The notes under the pieces: model-generated
What the model was told of the DNA's origin: nothing
What the model saw: the letters and a program-made list of their open reading frames with translations, nothing else
Database searches by the model: none
In this document: positions 56,455 through 64,000 of the stretch, in pieces
Layout: the number at the start of each line of letters is the position of its first letter
How positions within the stretch are numbered: position 1 is the first letter of the stretch
Translations under genes and position numbers: made by a program
DNA from: Morinoia aosen
Taxonomy: Eukaryota > Arthropoda > Malacostraca > Amphipoda > Talitridae
Length of the DNA: 64,000 bases
Direction: 5' to 3'
Assembly (NCBI GenBank): GCA_030386875.1
Contig: CM059556.1
Location: forward strand, 40,340,964 to 40,404,963

Positions 56455-56999
56455 GTGACCTTCTCTACGCTCTAACGTATTTCTAAAATAGGACTGAAGT
56501 GCGAAACTATGATGAATTGCCGGTGTTTAAAAAATAAAAAGTGCGAAATAACCAGGAATAATGATTACCTCTGACGTTTATGGTTTTTTTATAATTAAAA
56601 AAATTGTTTCTTCAGTGCTTACGAGCTTATAAAGCGTCATTCGTAATTACGCGTTGGGCATGACGGAGACGTCCGCATTACATCGCCAAGAGAACTGCCG
56701 TCCAATACGGACTCTAACCAAACGCCGATTTCAACGCATTCAAATTCTGAAAACTTCTAATTAACATTCGAAACTAGACTTTGTTTTCACCGGGTCAAAA
56801 TTCTGCAAAATTTTAACCATTAAAAGTCGAAATCAGACTTTATTTTCAGTTCAGCGAGTAAAATTCTGCGAAATTCTAACCATTAAAATTCTAAAATAGA
56901 CTTAGTTTTTAGCACGTCAAAGTTCTGTGCCACAACACCCGGTGTGAATATTGCAAATAAACAAAATACAAGCGTACATGCTCATACAATAACCGCTTG
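56455..56999 (+). other. intron 7, unique sequence
   Basis: A loosely repeated 'aaattctaaccattaaaa' type segment at about 56750-56920; no gene. Confidence 0.4.
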
Positions 57000-57185
57000 C
57001 AAGCACAGGGGAAGAGTGTAAAAACATAGAAGAGTGTGCAAACATAAGAGAAGAGTGTGCGAACATAGGGGAAGAGTGTGAAACATAGGGAAAGAGTTTA
57101 AAACAATAGAATAGAGTGTAAAAACACCAGGAAAGAGTTTAAAAACATAAGAGAAGAGTGTGAATACACTAGGGAAGAGTTCAGA
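57000..57185 (+). repeat. about 21-bp minisatellite before exon 8
   Basis: Some nine units of GGGAAGAGTGTAAAAACATA with variants, ending about 55 bases before the exon 8 acceptor. Minus-strand open frame across it is an artefact. Confidence 0.85.
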
Positions 57186-57241
57186 ATCACAAGAGAAGGT
57201 TGTGAAATAGAAGCATTGACGTAATTGATTTGCGATGCCAG

Positions 57242-57501
57242 GAGGCGCCGTGGGGCGGAACCTGGCGGACCTGCAGAAGGCGCTGTCGGGGGAGTTCAGC
57301 AAGAAGCTCCTCGAGTGGGAGCGGCTCAAGGGGCAGCAGTGGCTGTACGGGGCCCCAGCAGGAGGGCTCACCTCCCCAAAAGGCGGGGCGCCTCCCCCCA
57401 TACCTGATCCCCTCTGGGGTCATCAGGTGCTCGACGGTAACCTCCCTCACGAGTTCAAAAAGAAGCTTCACGAGTGGGAGAAAATCAAAGAAAAAGAAAA
57501 G
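57242..57501 (+). CDS. large gene, exon 8: EF-KKL-EWE motifs 1 and 2
   Basis: Acceptor TTTGCGATGCCAG| and donor GAAAAG|GTGGGT; 260 nt, phase 1 to 0, residues 755-841. It carries two copies of the repeated motif: NLADLQKALSGEFSKKLLEW (motif core F773-E781) and GNLPHEFKKKLHEWEKIK (core F826-E834), separated by a Pro/Gly linker. Each core has an aromatic start, two basic residues, a Leu and an invariant Trp-Glu, consistent with a short amphipathic helix. The exon ends with a Lys/Glu run. Family not recognised. Confidence 0.85.
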
Positions 57502-57886
57502 GTGGGTGCTCTATCGTTATTTCAGGTCGTGCTTTTATTTACGTGAAAATTTCTACTTATTTTGAGTATTTTTGCACTTAAGGTGAACTTCAATCTATTA
57601 GCTAGGAATTATTTAGTTTTACTGATTTATCAGGAATGGAAATTGCGCTGTGAGATTCAATATTTTCAGCACTATTATTTCTATGAATACTTTGAAATTG
57701 ATAGTAATAGGACGTTCTAAAAGAGGGGCTTAAATGTGGGGTTAGATAACATTCAACGGGACTCCAGCACTTGCAACAAAAATGAACCATCAATGACATG
57801 GTACAAGACACCAGCGACGTGTAGAGTAATCAGGAAGATATTCTTGAAACACTTTATTGATAGCAATTATAGAAATCTACACATGC
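57502..57886 (+). other. intron 8, unique sequence
   Basis: No repeat at this donor and no gene. Confidence 0.45.
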
Positions 57887-58061
57887 CACTGTAAATAAAT
57901 ATCGATCACAGATTAAGAAATCCATAAATTTACAACAAAATATTTCAAATTTTCAATTGCACAGTGGACAGTGAAAAAAATCTACGGATTCCGCCATAAA
58001 TAAATATCGATCACAGATAAAGAAACCTACATTTCAATAACGAAATAATTCAAATTTTTAG
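57887..58061 (+). repeat. 105-bp duplication of the exon 9 acceptor region
   Basis: 'taaataaatatcgatcacag' at 57892 and 57997, and GCACAG at 57959 and 58064, keep the same 105-bp offset. Intermediate sequence is clearly homologous. The first copy ends in TTGCACAG|TGG, resembling an abandoned 3' splice site. Confidence 0.8.
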
Positions 58062-58335
58062 CTGCACAGCGGCGGTGGGGGACCGGTGTCCCCAACCTCC
58101 CCAGGGCACTCCCCCGGGACCCAACACACACCCCCGGCAGACGACACGAAGACCCGACGTCACGAGGAGGGCAGCCTGCCGCCGGAGTTCAGGAAGCGCC
58201 TCACGGAGTGGGAGATCGGCAAGGTCCTCGCCGGCAAGAGCAGACAAAACGTAGAGGAGCTTCAGAAAAATTTGGGAGAGGAGTTCAACAGGAAGATGGC
58301 GCAGTGGGAGAAGATGAAGGCTGGGGCACTGACAG
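58062..58335 (+). CDS. large gene, exon 9: EF-KKL-EWE motifs 3 and 4
   Basis: Acceptor AATTTTTAG| (phase 0) and donor CTGACAG|GTTAGT; 91 codons plus 1 nt, residues 842-932. A Gly/Pro-rich start is followed by motif 3 (GSLPPEFRKRLTEWEIGK, core F884-E892) and motif 4 (NVEELQKNLGEEFNRKMAQW, core F916-E924). Motif 4 shares the upstream LQK element with motif 1. The competing acceptor eight bases downstream (GCACAG|C at 58069) is out of phase with exon 8 and is rejected. Beyond the donor the frame reads one Gly codon and a TAG stop, so donor failure would truncate the protein. Confidence 0.85.
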
Positions 58336-58655
58336 GTTAGTATTTATTCAACAGAAAGATAGCGCAGTGGGAGAAGATGAAGGCTGGGGCACTGACAGGT
58401 TAGTATTTATTCAACAGGAAGATGGCGCAGTGGGAGAAGATGAAGGCTGGGGCACTGACAGGCTAGTATTTATTCAACAGGAAGATGGCGCAGTGGGAGA
58501 AGATGAAGGCTGGAACACTGACAGGCTAGTATTTATTCAACAGGAAGATGGCGCAGTGGGAGAAGATGATGGCTGGGGCACTGACAGGTTAGTATTTATT
58601 CAACAGGAAGATGGTGCAGTGGGAGAAGGTGATTGCTGGAGAACTTTCAGCTTAG
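58284..58655 (+). repeat. 63-bp minisatellite made of exon 9 end plus its donor
   Basis: Six units starting at 58292, 58355, 58418, 58481, 58544 and 58607. Each contains 44 nt of coding sequence (motif 4), the donor CTGACAG|GTTAGT and a 19-nt link that ends TTTATTCAACAG, itself acceptor-like. The first unit is the real exon end; the others are near-identical, and the last is diverging. Confidence 0.95.
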
Positions 58656-59400
58656 AACTCGAAACCTCAGTAGTTGCTTTACTTGGGTGATGTGTGAACA
58701 ACAAGAACTTGTACGTTCAAATTTTTCTAGAATTTGTTGACTCCAAAACTCTATTGGTTATACAGATTGTGTACTGGAGGTGCAGGGGGTACATTGTGGT
58801 ACAGACGGTGTAGTAGAAGTACGAATAAGCGATGTAGGATCCTCGTCCATTTGGGTTCTAATTCTTTATGGAATTTTACTGTTGTGTTTTCAACATTTCC
58901 ATCGTTTTTTTCGTTGTGCTTAAAAATTAGGTAACTGTTTTTATTCCATTATTCCAAATTTGAATATAAATCATGGGGAAATTACAAGCTCCTGATAACG
59001 TATATGGGAGTTTTTTCAACAGAGATCGATCTTAAATTGCAATCATTTTCATCGATTCATATACATAAAACAGATTTTAGAATATTTATTAAACAAATTT
59101 GGAAACAAATTTTTTCATTATCTGATCGTACTAAATAGTCAACATTTCCGTTTATTCGTTCCACAAAGCTTAAAACAAATAAATTTTTGAATATTTGGTT
59201 ATATTAAATTGTAAATTTTTCACCTATGTTATCACAAAATTTGAAAACCAACAAATCTCCAATTCTTATTTAAACCAACAAATTTTTGATTCGTTATCCT
59301 AAATCGTCAATTCTTTTCTTGATTTATCTCACTAAATTTGATAAGAAACCAACTTTTGATTATTTTTTCGTATTTAATTTAGTTATTTTCGCCCCCACAG
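58656..59400 (+). other. intron 9, AT-rich unique sequence
   Basis: No gene. Loose repetition of 'aacaaatttttgatt' words towards the right. Ends in the acceptor CGCCCCCACAG|. Confidence 0.45.
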
Positions 59401-59510
59401 ACGCCCCCTCGGCGCTGGGAGACGCTCCCCTCGGGCTGGGTGCCCTAGACCGCAAAGGCTCCGTTCACAAAGTCAAGAAAAACAAAAATAAAGCAGAGAA
59501 GAACACGACG
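59401..59510 (+). CDS. large gene, exon 10: linker with Lys-rich end
   Basis: Acceptor TTCGCCCCCACAG| and donor ACGACG|GTGAGT (strong). 110 nt, phase 1 to 0, residues 933-969; the split codon makes Asp. It codes for DAPSALGDAPLGLGALDRKG and then a strongly basic run with KVKKNKNKAEKN. The basic stretch could act as a membrane- or nucleus-directing patch, which is conjecture. Confidence 0.8.
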
Positions 59511-59574
59511 GTGAGTGTTCTGTAATATATTAAAAGCCTTCGAGTTCTTTACTTTCATACTTCATTGGGTCTGA

Positions 59575-59780
59575 GGAAGTACTATTCAGTACTATTATTA
59601 TTAAAGTAGTACCATCAAGTAAAGAACGGTACCATTCAGTATTGAACAGTACCATTAAGCATTGACCATTACCATTAAGTATTCAACATTACCATCAAGT
59701 ATTGAACAGTACCATTAAGCATTAACAGTACTATTATAAGTATTGACCCGTACCATTATGTATTGAACAGTACCAGTAAG
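59575..59780 (+). repeat. 19-20-bp minisatellite near the exon 10 donor
   Basis: About ten diverged units of 'attgaacagtaccattaag', starting about 65 bases after the donor. Confidence 0.82.
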
Positions 59781-60064
59781 GGTCAGGTAGGGAGGGGAGT
59801 GTTATTTTCAGGCATGGAAAACGTCTTCACAAAACACAACTTATTGATGCAAAGATCCTCGTTCCAAATCCAATGCTAAGGGAAAAAAGTATATATACAT
59901 AATTTTATGCAGGAATATAAATTGAATAAATGTAAAATATATCAATATAATTCGAGATTCTATGCTTGGGGAAAAGTATCAGCAAAAAGTTTCATAAATT
60001 GAACAAACGTTGCACCGGAATTTATGTTCAATAACAATGAGGTAAGTATACATTGCGCCATTTA

Positions 60065-60255
60065 TTGGGTTTTCCAATACTTTTAAAAAACCTCTAGTCG
60101 AGCATGTGAGCATTTAATTTCCTCGGGCTGAATTGGTAATTGCGACTGACTTCTCGTTTCCAAGGGAGAAACCCCGCGCGTGCAATGCGGATTTCGAACT
60201 CACGACCTTTGACGTCAAATTCGTGTTAATCAGTAGACAAAGGTGGCCGAGTTAA
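60065..60255 (-). mobile_element. old SINE-like, tRNA-related copy
   Basis: Minus strand: GAGTTCGAAATCC resembles a B box and CTCGGCCACC lies near an A-box position. The middle (ccaagggagaaaccccgcgcg, in part) resembles the SINE body at 35.8 kb. Strongly diverged. Confidence 0.4.
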
Positions 60256-60507
60256 TGAAATGAAGGTTGATTTCTATTCCAAGACGACAGCTGACATTCC
60301 TTTGCCATCATTTACCTTTACTCTGTCAAACTACTGGTACTAATTCCCTGTTTTGGTGACATACTACTGTTCTACAAGAGAAAATGAAAGCGACAAAAGT
60401 CAATTGAAATACAGATCTTTGCAGACACGATTGACGAAACGCACGGTCTCAGGTCGCTTCCTCGCATACTCGAAAATTCTGCGCCGATTATAAGCTGAAC
60501 AAGTTAC

Positions 60508-60721
60508 CTGCGATGGATTAAACTAAAGTTCAATATGCAACTCATATTTAAAGTCAATTTGTAGTAAGCAACTTTGAAAATAGCAAAAACATGAACTGGA
60601 ACACGCCATCATTTAGCTTTCATTGAGTTTTTAGAAAAATTGAATTGGTGACTACAGGTCGGTTGGCAGCATTATGAAAATCCTTCAGTGACCACCGGTG
60701 GGTCCCATCGAACGAAACGTG
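60508..60721. mobile_element. TTAA-type MITE, inverted orientation
   Basis: The right end abuts TTAA (60722-60725); the left site reads TTAC. The interior ('aaagttcaatatgcaact', 'aacatgaactgga', 'gcagcattatgaaaat', 'gaccaccggtgggtcc') matches the copy at 43440-43662. Confidence 0.65.
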
Positions 60722-60768
60722 TTAAAGCATCAAAGTAAATGTTCATAATGAACTCGTTGCCCCCTCAG

Positions 60769-60896
60769 AACAAGTCGGAGGCCTCCAAGAGCCGAGACAA
60801 GGAGGTGCAGTGGCTGGAAAGAGAGCTGGGCAAGATAGAGAGAGAGAAGCAGCGGCTCGAGAAAGAGAAAGAAAGATACATCGAGAGAGAAGCGCG
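60769..60896 (+). CDS. large gene, exon 11: charged coiled coil
   Basis: Acceptor TTGCCCCCTCAG| and donor GCGCG|GTCAGT; 128 nt, phase 0 to 2, residues 970-1011. It codes for NKSEASKSRDKEVQWLEREL and then GKIEREKQRLEKEKERYIER, with clear heptad-like spacing of hydrophobics in a Glu/Lys/Arg background, so a short coiled coil or single alpha-helix is likely. The split Arg joins exon 12. Confidence 0.82.
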
Positions 60897-61289
60897 GTCA
60901 GTTGTCTCTCTTCACGTGCGTTGTTTTGAAATCTATTTGTATGTATTTTGTTGCGGCTTGTGTATTGTATATATATGACTTGTGTTGTAGTGCTGTATGA
61001 ACATGTGATACCTGTATGTATGTATATATATAACTGAGGTATGTTTTATTGCTACATGCATAGCGAGCGCGTGTATTCGTGTTTGAAATTATTGCACGTA
61101 GGAATACTGCATATTACTTTTGCACGTGAACAGTTGCACATGCGAAGGTGTCGTATATTTGAACATGTTTCATTCAGATATTATCCATTAGCCACACACT
61201 GTCACGTACGATGCACACATCCCAGCACACATCGTGGCTCTACTCACATACAACACAGACTTGAGCACTATCCGAACACTTCTCCCCCC
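60897..61289 (+). other. intron 11, unique sequence
   Basis: No repeat at the donor; nothing recognised apart from TA/TG simple sequence near 60960-61030. Confidence 0.45.
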
Positions 61290-61600
61290 CCACACACACA
61301 ACACATACTTTTGAACTACTCATATCCACACTCTGCGACACAATTCCAACACACTCTACAACCCACACCACAACACACACCATAACTCCCACCACAACAC
61401 ACACCACAACACACACCACAACACACACCACAACACACACCATAACCCACACCACAACACACAACACCACAACCCACACCACAACAACACACAACACCAC
61501 ACCACACACAACACAACACTACAACACCACACCACACACAACAAAACACCACAACACCACACCACACCAAACCACACACAGCACCACAACCCATCACCGC
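61290..61600 (+). repeat. (CACACCACAAC)-type minisatellite before exon 12
   Basis: Diverged 7-13-bp units of CACAACACCACAAC, no G on the plus strand over long stretches. It ends about 30 bases before the exon 12 acceptor. Minus-strand open frames are artefacts. Confidence 0.92.
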
Positions 61601-61633
61601 CCCACGTCGACCTGAACACGTACCCCCGCGCAG

Positions 61634-61844
61634 GCTGGAGAACATGTGGCAGGCGTACCGGCAGGCGCAGGCGCAGAAGAAGGAGGTGTTCATCAAGACG
61701 TCGACGGGCGAGTTCAGGTTCGAGGGCATCAGCCAGACCTTCACGAAGCGGCTCTACGAGTGGGAGGAGCGCCGCGGCATCCGGCCAGAGTCCTCCACCA
61801 TCGCCCTGCTGGCGCCCCGGCCTGCGGGGGAGGACGGCGGCCAG
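61634..61844 (+). CDS. large gene, exon 12: coiled coil end and motif 5
   Basis: Acceptor ACCCCCGCGCAG| and donor GGCCAG|GTGGGG; 211 nt, phase 2 to 0, residues 1012-1082. It starts by finishing the exon 11 helix (LENMWQAYRQAQAQKKEVFI), then KTSTGEFRFEG, motif 5 GISQTFTKRLYEWEERRGI (core F1048-E1056) and PESSTIALLAP. This is the most complex, least linker-like exon and probably the best one for finding homologues. Confidence 0.85.
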
Positions 61845-62213
61845 GTGGGGAGGGTGGGGGTGGAGGTGGGGAGAGGAGGTAGGGAGAATAGTGGGGAGAG
61901 GTATGGAGAGAATGGGGGTTGGGATTGGGAAGGGTGGAGAGGGGGACTGGAAAAATGAGAGGCAGTGGGGAAAAGAGGTGGGGATAGGGTGGAGGGGAGG
62001 GATGGGGAGGTTGGGGAGGGTGGAGGGAGGGTGAGAAAGAGCTGGTGAGGACGGGGGGTTGGTGGGGAGGGTAGAGGGAGGGTGGGTAGGTGGGGAGAGG
62101 GGTGGAGGGAGTTGGCTGGTGGAGAGTAGAAAAGAGACGGACAGAGGGGTCAGGTAGAAAGGGGAAGCGTGGTGGTCAGATGAGGATTAGGGATTCAGGT
62201 GGGGAGTGGAGGT
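61845..62213 (+). repeat. G-rich degenerate repeat starting at the exon 12 donor
   Basis: From the donor on, irregular units of GGTGGGGAGGG and TGGAGGGAG continue to about 62110 and thin out towards 62210. Sense-strand G runs are frequent. Confidence 0.75.
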
Positions 62214-62487
62214 CACGGCAGAGGAAACATAGTAGGGTCATTTCTATGGGGGCAAATACACCTCCATTTGTTTGGGTAGCCAATAGAAAGGCCAATTCAT
62301 TTCAAACAAACTGGATGACGTCACCATTGCGACATATCGTTAAACCAATAGCGGTGCCAAATTTGGGCTAGCAGTGTTACCAGATGCAATGTGAGCGCTG
62401 CTATTGGCTCGCTGCTGTGATGTCACCATTGACACACGGTCAAGGAAAAACAGACTGGTTTTACCCTACCATGTTTCATCTACTGTG
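62214..62487. mobile_element. MITE with CACGGTAGAGGAAA-type ends (copy 2, inverted)
   Basis: A 274-bp element with ends CACGGCAGAGGAAAC and GTTTCATCTACTGTG, flanked by GTGGAGGT (62206-62213) and GTGGGGGT (62488-62495), an 8-bp duplication with one mismatch. The body matches the reverse complement of 28439-28713, including TGACGTCA-like and CCAATAG words. Confidence 0.78.
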
Positions 62488-62611
62488 GTGGGGGTCGGGC
62501 GGTGTTTGGGGATTCTAGTGAGGAAGAGGCCTAGTGTAGGTCGTATCAAGTCACTAGTTATAAGTCTCTAGTCTCAAGTCCCTAGTCACTAGCAGCACCT
62601 GTCATCAGCAG

Positions 62612-62715
62612 GAGGCACCAGACGGAGGCAGAGACGACAGCAGCCCCCCGCACCCCCCACCCCGCGAGGGGGGCACCAGCTCCCCCAAACCCAAGAACCT
62701 CACTCGCCTCCAGCG
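62612..62715 (+). CDS. large gene, exon 13: charged/Pro-rich linker (gene continues)
   Basis: Acceptor GTCATCAGCAG| and donor CAGCG|GTACGT; 104 nt, phase 0 to 2, residues 1083-1116 plus a split codon. It codes for EAPDGGRDDSSPPHPPPREG and ends PKPKNLTRLQ. The acceptor is a CAGCAG pair, so a form with one extra Gln is possible. No stop codon occurs, so the protein continues beyond the window. Confidence 0.78.
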
Positions 62716-62751
62716 GTACGTGCCACTCCCACTCCTCCCACTCCTCCTTAA

Positions 62752-64000
62752 CTTAGTTCTAACTTAGTTCTAACTTAGTTCTAACTTAATTCTAACTCAG
62801 TTCTAACTCAGTTCTAACTCAGTTCTAACTTAGTTCTAACTAAGATCTAACTTAGTTCTAACTTAGCTCTAACTTAGTTCTAACTTAGTTCTAACTCAGT
62901 TCTAACTCAGTTCTAACTTAGTTCTAACTTAGTTCTAACTCAGTTCTAACTTAGCTCTAACTTAGCTCTAACTTAGTTCTAACTCAGTTCTAACTTAGTT
63001 CTAACTCAGTTCTAACTTAGTTCTAACTCAGTTCTAACTTAGTTCTAACTCAGTTCTAACTTAGTTCTAACTTAATTCTAACTCAGTTCTAACTCAGTTC
63101 TAACTTAGTTCTAACTTAGTTCTAACTTAGTTCTAACTCAGTTCTAACATAGTTCTAACTTAGTTCTAACTTAGTTCTAACTCAGTTCTAACATAGTTCT
63201 AACTTAGTTCTAACTTAGTTCTAACTTAGTTCTAACTTAGTTCTAACTTAGTTCTAACTCAGTTCTAACTTAGTTCTAACTTAGCTCTAACTTAGTTCTA
63301 ACTTAGTTCTAACTCAGTTCTAACTCAGTTCTAACTTAGTTCTAAATTAGTTCTAACTTAGTTCTAACTTAGTTCTAACTTAGTTCTAACTTAGTTCTAA
63401 CTTAGTTCTAACTTAGATCTAACTCAGTTCTAACTTAGTTCTAACTTAGTTCTAACTTAATTCTAACTTAATTCTAACTTAGTTCTAACTCAGTTCCAAC
63501 TTAGTTCTAACTTAGCTCCAACTTAGTTCTAACTTAGCTCTAACTTAGTTCTAACTTAGTTCTAACTCAATTCTAACCCAGTTCTAACTTAGTTCTAACT
63601 TAGTTCTAACTTAGTTCTAACTCAGTTCTAACTTTGCTCTAACTTTGCTCTAACTTTGCTCTAACTTAGTTCTAACTCAGTTCTAACTTAGTTCTAACTC
63701 AGTTCTAACTTAGTTCTAACTTAGTTCTAACTTAGTTCTAACTTAGTTCTAACTCAGTTCTAACTTAGTTCTAACTTAGTTCTAACTTAGCTCTAACTTA
63801 GTTCTAACTCAGTTCTAACTTAGTTCTAACTTAGTTCTAACTCAGTTCTAACTTAGTTCTAACTTAGTTCTAACTGAGTTCTAACTTAGTTCTAACTCAG
63901 TTCTAACTTAGTTCTAACTTAGCTCTAACTTAGTTCTAACTTAGTTCTAACTTAGTTCTAACTCAGTTCTAACTTAGTTCTAACTTAGTTCTAACTCAGT
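62752..64000 (+). repeat. 11-bp (TTCTAACTTAG)n minisatellite to the window end
   Basis: More than 110 units with frequent T/C and G/A variants (TAACTCAG, TAGCTCTAAC). It begins about 36 bases after the exon 13 donor and is cut by the window edge. Confidence 0.97.

Noticed and set aside
58070-58335. Exon 9 starting at GCACAG|CGG (58070)
   Set aside because: It would be out of phase with exon 8; the AG eight bases upstream gives phase 0 and keeps the frame.

Overview
The window reads as nuclear DNA of an arthropod, possibly a malacostracan crustacean (inference, low to moderate confidence). It has short GC-rich exons in long AT-rich introns, an intact Ty1/copia element, a CR1/L2-group LINE, tRNA-derived SINEs, many small inverted-repeat DNA transposons and scattered TTAGG-like words. 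Minisatellites are extraordinarily dense: by my rough tally about a quarter of the window, and nearly half of the part from 36 kb to the end.

Layout. 1-7.0 kb is a transposon graveyard: a TTAA-flanked element, a TA-flanked MITE, two neighbouring 675-bp foldback elements with 8-bp target duplications, a piggyBac-like MITE, and SINE and LINE scraps. One possible first coding exon of a minus-strand gene lies at about 2.0 kb. 7.0-11.5 kb is a complete copia retrotransposon with apparently identical 260-bp LTRs, a 5-bp target duplication and an uninterrupted 1280-residue polyprotein. 13.1-15.2 kb is a 5'-truncated, broken LINE.

From 18.1 kb to beyond the right edge there is one large plus-strand protein-coding gene. 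I can assemble 13 exons (18094-62715). Every junction has AG/GT borders and matching phase, giving 1116 codons plus 2 nt inside the window. I do not recognise the family. It starts with a serine/acid-rich segment and a coiled coil, continues through Pro/Ser-rich linkers, and then carries five copies of a short motif, E/T-F-x-K/R-K/R-L/M-x-E/Q-W-E, around a second charged coiled coil. This looks like a cytoskeletal or signalling scaffold, which is inference only.

The introns of this gene are the unusual part. In about eight of them a tandem repeat starts at, or within tens of bases of, the 5' splice site. In several the repeat unit contains the donor sequence itself, and in one (58.3 kb) 44 nt of coding exon plus its donor are tandemly copied. 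Other arrays end at the 3' splice sites. Two arrays with a reverse-complementary core (38.2 kb and 44.6 kb) flank exon 2 and could pair in the pre-mRNA. The 25.6-kb first intron is otherwise a mosaic of MITEs, SINEs and other repeats. No rRNA, CRISPR array, bacterial gene or functional tRNA gene was seen.
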